A DNA stretch of 64,000 bases from a virus: IMG/VR virus record IMGVR_UViG_3300040960_001631, positions 55,998 through 119,997 of that record; one strand, written 5' to 3'. Every line of letters starts with the position of its first letter. The stretch's first letter is position 1. The notes beneath the pieces are model-generated. The model had not been told where the DNA came from and made no database searches. It worked only from the letters and a program-made list of their open reading frames with translations. The position numbers and the translations under genes were made by a program. Positions 24,337-31,665 of the stretch are shown here, piece by piece.

Positions 24337-25977
24337 ATGGGTCGTTATGTAAGCTCAGGTGAAGCACAAGCAAATTTAGTAAGTACTATCGAAGCTTCAG
24401 AATGTTATCAAGTGCCTACTCACAAATATGCATATGATGCTAATGAAACTTGGCAAAATAAAGTAACTATAGATACACCAGGAAACTATACATTTACAGT
24501 ACCTAGTGGTGTAACTTGTATGAGAACTATTGCTGTCGGCGGAGGAGGCAAAAGTTATTGCACTCAAACGTGTTGCGGTTATGCAGGCGCCGGCGGCGCA
24601 TATGCAGAAAAATGGGATACTGTACAAGGCGGATGCACAGTAACAGTTGTTGTAGGTAAACAACAACAAGATACTACAATATCATATACTAACTCCGGAG
24701 GTTCTGCTATTAACATGACTGCAGGCGGCGCTATTGGATGTACTTATGGTACTGCTAGTGGCGGTGACATAAACAGTTGCGGTGGCTGTGCAGGAAAAAA
24801 CTGTTCGTGCTGCGGAGGTTCTTATAGTCACTACTGTGGATCATGCATTTATACATATTCAACCACTTGCTGCGGTTACTGTGTTGTTTGGTCGGGCATA
24901 AGTGCTAGACAACTTGATCCAAATCATAATACTAATGGATGTTGTGTATCAAGATATTCAGGCGGCGGTTCGGCAGGTTCTTGGCTATGGTGTCACGGAG
25001 GCGCCGGTCAAAGTGCTGCTAATTGTTTTTGTAGCTCCGGCTGCGGCCCAACAGGCGGTGGCGGTGGCGGCATCGGCTACATCTGTAGACAAGAAGTACA
25101 TCCGTGGAGATGCGACTGTATATGCATGAAAAGAGGATACAACGGTCAGTGCTACGGCAAAACACTAAAAAATGCATATCACCCTCCTAGTGTAGGCGGC
25201 GGAGGCGGATCCAAATTCCAGTGCTGGACCTGTTGTGAAGGATCTAGTATAATTGGTTTTTGTATGGCCGGACGTAGAAGAAACGGGCACGGCGGCCTAG
25301 GCGGAGAAAGCAACAATGAAGGACGCGGTCACGAATTTATTTGGGGATTTGGCTCATCACCAAACGAACATGGAACTAGCTTTTATACTGAAATAGAAAA
25401 AGGTCCATCACCTAAAAAGTATCATTGGCATGACATACACGATATGCGAGGAAGCGGCTCATCAGGCAGAAGTTTCCAAAGATATTGCCACGCAAACGGC
25501 GGTAGTTGGGTAGGGGCTATCAATGATGGCACTCCAGATAACGCAGGCGAAGGTGCAGGCACAGGTGCAGTAGTCTATCACTGCTGCTCAATTGATACTA
25601 CATATGGCGAATGCTGTTTGAACGGTGCTAATGCATGCGGTACATTAAATTGGGAATTAATTTGTTGTTTAGGAACAATGAACAAAATTTGCTGTGCAGA
25701 TCAAATGATGGATATGATACAACCTTATGTTCTTGCATGCGCAGGCACACTAGGAGGCGCAGGCGGAACAGGTATTTGCCATTATACTCAAAAAGCAGGC
25801 AAAGGCGGCGGAGCCGGGGTAAGTAGAAGTGCTATACTATGTATTTGTTATGGCGGAAGTTATGACAATTGTAATGGCGGCGCGACACCGTTGGCATTTC
25901 CGCCAGAAGAACTAGACTGGCGTGTAAGTAATGCTGGCACAGGTATGGCAATTATATATTGGAAAGACGCTGATTAA
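24337..25977 (+). CDS. Cysteine- and glycine-rich adhesin, paralogue 2
   Basis: 546 aa with about 47 cysteines, starting 4 nt after the previous stop, with AAGGAGG inside the upstream end. The order of blocks matches the 22764 product: N-terminal beta domain (NYTFTVPSGVTCMRTIAVGGGG), CCGYCVVW, GGGGGGIGYIC, VGGGGGSKFQC, GEGAGTGA, CAGTLGGAGGTG, YGGSYDNCNGG and end GTGMAIIYWKDAD. The loops between the Gly runs differ, as expected of a tandem duplication diversified for receptor binding. Cys pairs are mostly conserved in position, suggesting a structural role. Host range specialisation is inferred. Confidence 0.7.
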   Translation: MGRYVSSGEAQANLVSTIEASECYQVPTHKYAYDANETWQNKVTIDTPGNYTFTVPSGVTCMRTIAVGGGGKSYCTQTCCGYAGAGGAYAEKWDTVQGGCTVTVVVGKQQQDTTISYTNSGGSAINMTAGGAIGCTYGTASGGDINSCGGCAGKNCSCCGGSYSHYCGSCIYTYSTTCCGYCVVWSGISARQLDPNHNTNGCCVSRYSGGGSAGSWLWCHGGAGQSAANCFCSSGCGPTGGGGGGIGYICRQEVHPWRCDCICMKRGYNGQCYGKTLKNAYHPPSVGGGGGSKFQCWTCCEGSSIIGFCMAGRRRNGHGGLGGESNNEGRGHEFIWGFGSSPNEHGTSFYTEIEKGPSPKKYHWHDIHDMRGSGSSGRSFQRYCHANGGSWVGAINDGTPDNAGEGAGTGAVVYHCCSIDTTYGECCLNGANACGTLNWELICCLGTMNKICCADQMMDMIQPYVLACAGTLGGAGGTGICHYTQKAGKGGGAGVSRSAILCICYGGSYDNCNGGATPLAFPPEELDWRVSNAGTGMAIIYWKDAD

Positions 25978-25997
25978 TTTCAAGGAGAAAATAAAAA

Positions 25998-26504
25998 ATG
26001 ACATGGGCTAAAATAGTAGACGACGAAGTTGTACAAATATTTGAAGGTGATCCTAGAAATCATTGGCACCCAGATGCTCTAGTGTATTGGGAAGATGTAC
26101 CAGATGATATAGGAATAGCCATCGGTTGGCATAGAAGAGAAGACGGAACATGGGCTGACGCTGAAACTTGGCAAGCAGAAGATCCTTTGCTAAATATGGC
26201 AGTAGATCCAGGACCTCCGTCTTGTAATCTTAGGTATGCTATAGATGATGATCCAGTAAACAACACTGTTATAATTACTGCAACAGCAGAAATTGCCGGC
26301 GATTATGACGAAGATAATCCAGAACATGTACCTTCGTGGTCGTGGAATGATGGAGATGATACATCAAATGAATGGGAAGTAACTATAACAGTTACTAAAG
26401 ATCCAGATGCTATTACACAGCATACGTTTTCATGTAGTGTAGTAGGCACAGGTGGTACAAGCGAAACTGAAGAAGTTACAGTAAACATACCTAGATCTGC
26501 TTAA
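25998..26504 (+). CDS. Fibre-associated protein with N-terminal WAKI domain and Ig/PKD-like domain
   Basis: 168 aa behind AAGGAGAAAA. The N-terminus MTWAKIVDDEVVQIFEGDP, followed by a short aromatic segment (IGWHRREDGTW), resembles small tail-fibre or assembly proteins in which a WAKI start precedes an acidic domain. Residues about 75-168 are a beta-sandwich with the pattern of PKD/Ig repeats (VIITATAEIAGDYDED, WEVTITVTKDPD, FSCSVVGTGGTSETEEVTVNIP). It is the last plus-strand gene before a bidirectional terminator. Its role is likely structural; the exact function is unknown. Confidence 0.55.
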   Translation: MTWAKIVDDEVVQIFEGDPRNHWHPDALVYWEDVPDDIGIAIGWHRREDGTWADAETWQAEDPLLNMAVDPGPPSCNLRYAIDDDPVNNTVIITATAEIAGDYDEDNPEHVPSWSWNDGDDTSNEWEVTITVTKDPDAITQHTFSCSVVGTGGTSETEEVTVNIPRSA

Positions 26505-26513
26505 TTAAAATAA

Positions 26514-26545
26514 AAATGTAGAGTAAAGTTTTTTACTCTACATTT
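26514..26545. terminator. Bidirectional intrinsic terminator
   Basis: A perfect 14-bp stem AAATGTAGAGTAAA (26514-26527) / TTTACTCTACATTT (26532-26545) with a 4-nt loop sits between convergent genes, with T-rich tails on both strands. It overlaps the stop codon of the minus-strand oxygenase at 26533. Confidence 0.85.
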
Positions 26546-27141
26546 ATTTTACAATTCTTATAAATTTTATTTAAAGTATAAAAGTCATCAATCTTTTGAT
26601 TGCAAGCAATTTCCATATTTATTGCTATTCTATTAAATTGACTGTTGTGTGGTAAAGGTTCATGGGGCATCCATGAGGGCATAATAACCAAATCTAATTC
26701 TTCTGGTATAAAAACTTGATCTAAGTGATCTTTTGTAATAACTCGCAATCCACAACTATTTTCCATTTTGTCAATCGGTACTTGTAAATAAAAAACACTG
26801 TTTATACTACTTGTTCTAAGATGATGATGTAGATTACTTCTATAAGTATTTTTATTATAAACATTTGCCCAACAAATTGTTCTGTTGTATATAGAAATGT
26901 CTAAATTTTCGAATACAGTATTACATATATGTTTAAAAGTATTATATAGTATAGAAAATTCTTGATCAGATTCTTCTACTACAAAAGTATATCCTCCATT
27001 ATAATCGCCTGTTTCTATTTGAGATTCAACAGTTGCAATCATTTGCTGTTGTAAAGAGTGATCGATAGATAATGTTGTATATAAAAAATAAGGATTATTA
27101 ATATTATAATTAATACCGTTATTTTTGTAAAAATTTTCCAT
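26533..27141 (-). CDS. 2OG-Fe(II) oxygenase-like protein (PF13759-like), divergent
   Basis: 202 aa. A double-stranded beta-helix is suggested by TICWANVYNKNTYRSNLHHHL (split here as TICWANVYNK and NTYRSNLHHHL), INSVFYLQVP, and LDLVIMPSWMPHEPLP...NRIAINMEI. Candidate metal ligands are His105-107 and His160; Arg171 would bind 2-oxoglutarate. This matches the HxH...H...R plan of the PF13759 family found in marine T4-like phages. The usual GxxxF strand is replaced by GLRV, so activity is less certain than for its neighbour. It overlaps the upstream oxygenase gene by 23 nt and shares its operon. The substrate is unknown; protein or small-molecule hydroxylation is the family expectation. Confidence 0.72.
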   Translation of the reverse strand: MENFYKNNGINYNINNPYFLYTTLSIDHSLQQQMIATVESQIETGDYNGGYTFVVEESDQEFSILYNTFKHICNTVFENLDISIYNRTICWANVYNKNTYRSNLHHHLRTSSINSVFYLQVPIDKMENSCGLRVITKDHLDQVFIPEELDLVIMPSWMPHEPLPHNSQFNRIAINMEIACNQKIDDFYTLNKIYKNCKINVE

Positions 27142-27781
27142 CTGGATCAGGTATTCCTGTTGTAATAATGTTAAAACTTATTATAATTCTGTCTTCGTCA
27201 ATTTGGTTAGGCAATGTTTCGTGCTTCATATAACTAGGCCACAACAACAACATACCGTCTGTTGGTTCTACAGTATGCATAGCATTGCCTCTATATAGAG
27301 TTTGTTCTGGCTCGTTTGATAGTGCATATTCTTTTGGATCAGTAAAAATTATATTTCCGCAATTTTTGTGTGTTTTCACGTAGTAAACTCCACTCCAATG
27401 ACACGGACGATGATCGTGCAAAGGTACCCATGCACCTTTAGGATAAACAGCAGCCCATGCATTTAAAAAATACCATTGTTGGCGATAGTGTAACTGACTA
27501 AAAAACTCATTCACTAATGGAGACAAATGATCAAAGAAAAAATTAAATCTATCGTCACCCACAAGTCCGTTATTATCCAACGGGTCAAAATTTGAATAAC
27601 CCAATTCTTCTCTTTGAGTTGAAAACTTATATTCATTCCATTTATGGCTAAGAACTCTCCGATTTACGCCCGAGTCAAACAGCTCTGTTATTTCTTTAAT
27701 TAATTTTTTATTTAAACTATCATAGTTGTCTACTGTTGCTTCTAAAGTAGGAACAGGAAAAAGTTGTCTTATAACTTTCAT
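27119..27781 (-). CDS. 2OG-Fe(II) oxygenase (PF13759 type)
   Basis: 220 aa with GGAGATAAAA before the ATG. The C-terminal half closely follows the PF13759 pattern: NAWAAVYPKGAWVPLHDHR, SGVYYVKTHKNCGNIIFTDP, then MLLLWPSYMKHETLPN and RIIISFNI. Candidate Fe ligands are His122 and His124 with His187, and Arg198 is the 2-oxoglutarate anchor. By family it is a dioxygenase hydroxylating an unknown substrate with 2-oxoglutarate and O2. It is the middle gene of three oxygenases transcribed leftward inside the fibre cluster, suggesting a shared modification pathway, perhaps of fibre proteins or surface sugars. Confidence 0.83.
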   Translation of the reverse strand: MKVIRQLFPVPTLEATVDNYDSLNKKLIKEITELFDSGVNRRVLSHKWNEYKFSTQREELGYSNFDPLDNNGLVGDDRFNFFFDHLSPLVNEFFSQLHYRQQWYFLNAWAAVYPKGAWVPLHDHRPCHWSGVYYVKTHKNCGNIIFTDPKEYALSNEPEQTLYRGNAMHTVEPTDGMLLLWPSYMKHETLPNQIDEDRIIISFNIITTGIPDPDGKFLQK

Positions 27782-27783
27782 TT

Positions 27784-28299
27784 TTATCTCCAGCTAGGGC
27801 CTAAACAAAACCCGAAAATTACGTATCTTGTGCCTGATGTTACTGTACTAACACTATGTGGAATAAAAGAAGGAAATACAACAATATCGCCGGTGCCAAT
27901 ATTTAAATTAACGCCCGACATGGATATTTCTCCGCCTTCATAGTCGTTATTTAATAATAAAGAAAATGACAGTTTTCTCTGCATATCGTTTTCGTCTACT
28001 AGAGGTCTAGAATCTATATGTTCTTTATTATAATGATGAAATGTTTCATACTTACCAAAGTATGCTTCTATCTTTGTAGATAAATCAAAATTAAAAAAAT
28101 AATTATTTGCTTCAAAAACTGCATTAATTATTTCCTTATGATTGTTTAAATTTACACTTGTAATTTTTACTTTTCGGTAAGTCGAATCAGTTCCTTGATT
28201 AATTTCTTCTAAACGCTTGTCATCATATAATTTAATAATTTCATTGCATTCTGATGTTGTACATAAGTTAACACTTTTATAAGTAAATTGATTAAACAA
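27784..28299 (-). CDS. Prolyl-4-hydroxylase-like 2OG-Fe(II) oxygenase
   Basis: 171 aa from a TTG start at 28299, preceded by AAGGA at suitable spacing; no better ATG exists nearby. It has the HxD...H...R facial triad of P4H/PKHD enzymes: HHYNKEHID (His94, Asp96), RKLSFSLLLNNDYEGGE, GDIVVFPSFIPHSV (His148), and GTRYVIFGFCLGPSW (Arg158). This is a different subfamily from the two PF13759-like genes downstream, so the operon combines two oxygenase lineages. Substrates could be prolyl or other residues in proteins. A leftward TATAAT-like box lies at 28324-28329 with a poor -35. Confidence 0.82.
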   Translation of the reverse strand: MFNQFTYKSVNLCTTSECNEIIKLYDDKRLEEINQGTDSTYRKVKITSVNLNNHKEIINAVFEANNYFFNFDLSTKIEAYFGKYETFHHYNKEHIDSRPLVDENDMQRKLSFSLLLNNDYEGGEISMSGVNLNIGTGDIVVFPSFIPHSVSTVTSGTRYVIFGFCLGPSWR

Positions 28300-28323
28300 C
28301 GATTTATCCTTTTGTTACACTTA

Positions 28324-28329
28324 ATTATA
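28324..28329 (-). promoter_or_regulatory. Possible -10 box for the oxygenase operon
   Basis: On the minus strand, TATAAT lies about 25 nt upstream of the TTG start at 28299. The best -35 (TTAATG, 17-nt spacer) matches only three of six positions, so the call is weak. Confidence 0.35.
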
Positions 28330-28393
28330 CTTTAAAAGTAAGCAGCCATTAATTTATGAGTTGCCACTTTTAAATTTGTATAAACAGTTGCTC

Positions 28394-28401
28394 TATAAAT
28401 A
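28394..28401 (+). promoter_or_regulatory. T4-consensus late promoter
   Basis: TATAAATA, the exact T4 late -10 consensus, lies 28 nt upstream of the ATG at 28430. A transcript from about 28408 would include a short leader with an AGGA-type site. Confidence 0.7.
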
Positions 28402-28429
28402 TCTTGTACAAACAATATAGGATCTTTTC

Positions 28430-29353
28430 ATGAAAAAAGTAGTTTTTATCAACGGTGGCGCTGGTCGAGTTATTTCTAGTATTCCTGCACTAGAAGAATT
28501 AAATGAAAGAAATGAACTAGCAGGAATAGTGTGCGAAGGCGGAATGGAATTTTACTTAGGTCACCCTACACTGCAAGACAAAGCATTTGATGTAAATCAA
28601 AAAGGATTGTTTGATAGTATTATTAAAGATAATTTATGCGTCAGTCCAGAACCATATAGGGATCACGAATATTATAACGTGAATTCTAGTTTACAACAAA
28701 GTTTTTGGTATCAAATTTTAGATGAACGTACTAATGATAATAAAGTTCCTACTATTAAATTAAATAAGCACGAAGAAATGGCAGCTGTTGATATACTTAC
28801 ACAAGTAAAACAACAACAAAATAAAGATAAAACTATTGTTATACAGCCGTTTGGCAGAAGCAGTCAAATGGGCGCAGGTATAGTATATGACGGTAGTACA
28901 AGAAGTATAGAACAAAATACCTTTATAGAACTTGTGGCAGATTTGTCTAAAGATTATAATATCATCTATATGGGAGAACACGCATTGAATGTTGTAAATC
29001 TTCCAATTTTCCAACCTAATGAACCTATTCCGTTACGAATTTGGGCTGCAATTATTGAGTCTAGCGACTATTTTATTGGGTGCGATAGTGTAGGACAGCA
29101 TATTGCATATGCATTCCAAAAACCAGGAACAGTTGTGCTAGGAAGTACTTTTGCAAAAAATGTAACCTATCCTGAATATTTTAATATAATAGAAAAAGAA
29201 GACGCAGCTAAAACTTACAGTCCAATTAGAATAGCAGGTTTTGGTTGTGAGGAGGCTGACAGACTAAATGATGCACTCATGGATTTCAGTGCAGACGAAA
29301 TTAAAGCAATGATCAAAAATATTAGAGATCATATCAAGAAAACTACGGAGTAA
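28430..29353 (+). CDS. GT9/heptosyltransferase-like protein
   Basis: 307 aa. A Rossmann start (KKVVFINGGAGRVISSIPAL) resembles the first strand and loop of ADP-heptose:LPS heptosyltransferases (GT9). The C-terminal nucleotide-binding half has IVIQPFGRSSQ, YNIIYMGEHAL, and the typical IIESSDYFIGCDSVGQHIA, which continues as YAFQKPGTVVLGS. GT9 enzymes transfer heptose from ADP-heptose to lipid A-core. This gene lies 12 kb from the phage's own ADP-heptose genes, which makes heptose transfer attractive but unproven. It forms an operon with the carbamoyltransferase (6-nt gap). It may act on LPS or a fibre glycan. Confidence 0.7.
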   Translation: MKKVVFINGGAGRVISSIPALEELNERNELAGIVCEGGMEFYLGHPTLQDKAFDVNQKGLFDSIIKDNLCVSPEPYRDHEYYNVNSSLQQSFWYQILDERTNDNKVPTIKLNKHEEMAAVDILTQVKQQQNKDKTIVIQPFGRSSQMGAGIVYDGSTRSIEQNTFIELVADLSKDYNIIYMGEHALNVVNLPIFQPNEPIPLRIWAAIIESSDYFIGCDSVGQHIAYAFQKPGTVVLGSTFAKNVTYPEYFNIIEKEDAAKTYSPIRIAGFGCEEADRLNDALMDFSADEIKAMIKNIRDHIKKTTE

Positions 29354-29359
29354 AAATAT

Positions 29360-31057
29360 ATGTGGTTACTAGCCATTAATACAGGTCACAACGGATCTTC
29401 CGCTTTATTTAAAGATAACGAACTTGTCTATTATGTAGAAGAAGATAGACTAAGTCGCTTAAAGTATGACGGAAATCCTTATCTTGGAATGGAAAAAGCA
29501 TACGAATACACAGATCATATAGATTACTTATTACTGTGCGGAACAAGAAATGCCTTTGGAAAAATGCCTTGGACAGGTGAAGATCCTTATACTTGTTATA
29601 TAAGGAAAAAACAACCAGGTATAAAGTTTGAAACAAAGATGTTTGGCGATGATCATCATTTAACACACGCGGCTACCGGATTTTACAATTCTGGATTTGA
29701 CGAAGCAGCAATTGTAGTAGTAGACGGCGCAGGCAGTGGTTTTGACTTTCCAGAAATTCCCTCGCTAATGCAAGAAACTTGGGAAGTTGAATCGATTTAT
29801 TCAATGAGATATCCAGCAGAACTTGAATGTCATGTAAAATATTATGGAGCAAACTTTAACGATAGTTTCCATTTAACAGATAACAATACGTATGTAGAAA
29901 TTTCTGACAGACACGGCTTAACAAAAGTATATGAAGCTGTAACGCAATTTTTAGGATTTCATGCAATTGAAGCTGGAAAAACTATGGGACTTGCTCCGTA
30001 TGGAAAATTCAACGAAAGCATAAAATTAAACAACGGACAGTATACTAATAGAAATTTTGTTAAACCTAAGTTTCCTGCATCTAATTTTATAATTGCAGAC
30101 TTAGATGACGAATTATTAGAAATGCAAGGCGACGATGCATGGCATAAAGATGAAACTAAAGTAGGAGATTATCGTAAAGATCTTGCTTATATGGTGCAGC
30201 AAACTTCTGAAGAACGTTTAAAGCTATTAATACAAAAAGCAATAGATATTACAGGATTAACAAAAATAGTAATTTCGGGAGGCTTTGGACTAAACTGTGT
30301 TGCTAATTATGCAATGCTTGAGGAATTTCCTGATATTGATTTTTACCATGAACCAATTGCACACGATGGCGGAAATGCTATAGGTGCATGTCAGTATGTG
30401 TACAGATCATTATCTGAAAATAAAGAAAAGACTCCCTTAAAAAGTTTATATTTAGGTCCTAAAAATGATAACAGATACAATGATATAGATTTTGCAGGTT
30501 TTGAAGTAATTGATTCTACAACAGAAGAAGTTGCTAAATTAATTGCAGATAAAAATATTGTTTGCATGTATCAAGGACGTTCTGAAGCAGGTCCTAGAGC
30601 TCTTGGTAACAGAAGCATACTTTTTGATCCTACTGTTAAAAATGGTAAAGATATTGTTAATGAAGTTAAGCGTAGAGAATGGTTCCGTCCATTTGCTGGG
30701 ACAGTACTAGCCGAAAAAGCAAGTGAATGGTTTGATTTAAGAACTAAAAAAGAAACACCATTTATGATGTATGCTGTAAATGTAGTTGACAATAAACAAG
30801 ATATTATTCCTGCAATTACCCATGTCGATGGTACATGTCGTATTCAAACTGTAACAGAAAAACAGAATAAAAATTATTACAATTTGATCAAAGAGTTTGA
30901 AAAAATTAAAGATGTTCCTATACTCTTTAACACAAGTTTTAATTTAGGCGGAGATCCTCTTGTAGAAACAGTAGAAGAAGCATTGAGTACTTTAAAAAAG
31001 TCGGACTTGAAATATTTGTGGTTACCAGAAATTAACAAACTTGTTATAAAGGATTAA
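29360..31057 (+). CDS. NodU/CmcH-family carbamoyltransferase
   Basis: 565 aa, full length for the family. The N-terminal Kae1-like domain has LAINTGHNGSSAL, DDHHLTHAATGFYNSGFD (His99-His103 region), VVDGAGSG and MGLAPYGKF. The middle has ISGGFGLNCVANY and HDGGNAIGA. The C-terminal YrdC-like/NodU domain has GRSEAGPRALGNRSIL, WFRPFAGTVL and PILFNTSFNLGGDPLVET. It transfers a carbamoyl group from carbamoyl phosphate through carbamoyl-AMP to a hydroxyl on a sugar. Such genes occur in some marine cyanophages next to LPS or fibre modification genes. Here it sits between a GT9-like transferase and a degenerate HAD protein, in an operon inside the fibre array. Confidence 0.92.
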   Translation: MWLLAINTGHNGSSALFKDNELVYYVEEDRLSRLKYDGNPYLGMEKAYEYTDHIDYLLLCGTRNAFGKMPWTGEDPYTCYIRKKQPGIKFETKMFGDDHHLTHAATGFYNSGFDEAAIVVVDGAGSGFDFPEIPSLMQETWEVESIYSMRYPAELECHVKYYGANFNDSFHLTDNNTYVEISDRHGLTKVYEAVTQFLGFHAIEAGKTMGLAPYGKFNESIKLNNGQYTNRNFVKPKFPASNFIIADLDDELLEMQGDDAWHKDETKVGDYRKDLAYMVQQTSEERLKLLIQKAIDITGLTKIVISGGFGLNCVANYAMLEEFPDIDFYHEPIAHDGGNAIGACQYVYRSLSENKEKTPLKSLYLGPKNDNRYNDIDFAGFEVIDSTTEEVAKLIADKNIVCMYQGRSEAGPRALGNRSILFDPTVKNGKDIVNEVKRREWFRPFAGTVLAEKASEWFDLRTKKETPFMMYAVNVVDNKQDIIPAITHVDGTCRIQTVTEKQNKNYYNLIKEFEKIKDVPILFNTSFNLGGDPLVETVEEALSTLKKSDLKYLWLPEINKLVIKD

Positions 31058-31063
31058 TATCAA

Positions 31064-31630
31064 ATGGGAAGATTTTCAAATTATATAGATTCTATAACTG
31101 AATATAGACAATCGAGAAAGTCTATCGGTATGTCTATATTTGGAGTTTTGTTAGATGATTCCACAATATTTACGCCAGGAGATATGCTAAACGTATACGA
31201 ACATGTGCCCGAAGCACTAAGTGTTTTAAATCAAAAAGGATATGACTTTGTTTTGATTACTGGACAACCTAATCGTAGATCAAAAAACATCGATCAAAAA
31301 GATTTTGAAAATATTATAGCCGCCATGCAAGAAATGTTCACAGATTTAGGTTGTACAATAAGAGGCTCTTATTATACCAATTTAACAGAAAAAAGTGATC
31401 CATATGTAAAGCCTAATACAGGTATGTTTAAAAAAGCAGAAAGTGATAAAAAAATTACATGGAATGAAAGTTTTTATATAGGCGTCGACACTAATGATAT
31501 AAAAGCAGCAAATGCTGTTAATGCGACTCCTATATTGTTAGGCACTTTATCAGATATCGATAGTGTTTCTCTAAATAAAATTAATTTACAAACTTTTAAA
31601 AACTTACTAGAATTTGCAAAAGCTATTTAA
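31064..31630 (+). CDS. Degenerate HAD (GmhB-like) protein lacking catalytic aspartates
   Basis: 188 aa. It aligns along its length with the intact GmhB at 41100: LITGQPNRR against IITNQGGIE, YVKPNTGMFKKAE against FAKPNTGMFKRCE, and YIGVDTNDIKAANA against FIGDKISDLKAAMK. At the nucleophile motif, intact GIDRDGVIN corresponds to FGVLLDDST, so both catalytic aspartates (D-x-D) are gone. The distal Asp is kept. It is therefore probably not a phosphatase. A sugar-phosphate-binding or regulatory role is possible. It follows the carbamoyltransferase by 6 nt and precedes a fibre gene. Confidence 0.7.
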   Translation: MGRFSNYIDSITEYRQSRKSIGMSIFGVLLDDSTIFTPGDMLNVYEHVPEALSVLNQKGYDFVLITGQPNRRSKNIDQKDFENIIAAMQEMFTDLGCTIRGSYYTNLTEKSDPYVKPNTGMFKKAESDKKITWNESFYIGVDTNDIKAANAVNATPILLGTLSDIDSVSLNKINLQTFKNLLEFAKAI

Positions 31631-31640
31631 TTTAAATCTA

Positions 31641-31665
31641 GCTAAATACTACTGAGAGGACTAGT
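31641..31665 (+). promoter_or_regulatory. Late promoter variant with hairpin-loop ribosome site
   Basis: GCTAAATA (31641-31648) is a variant of the late motif. TACTA (31647-31651) can pair with TAGTA (31662-31666) around a 10-nt loop containing GAGAGGA, the ribosome site of the ATG at 31666. The pairing is short and partly overlaps the start codon. Confidence 0.5.

Noticed and set aside
28361-28384. TTGCCA/TATAAA pair as sigma70 promoter for the GT9-like gene
   Set aside because: Spacer is only 12 nt; the exact late motif at 28394 explains transcription better.
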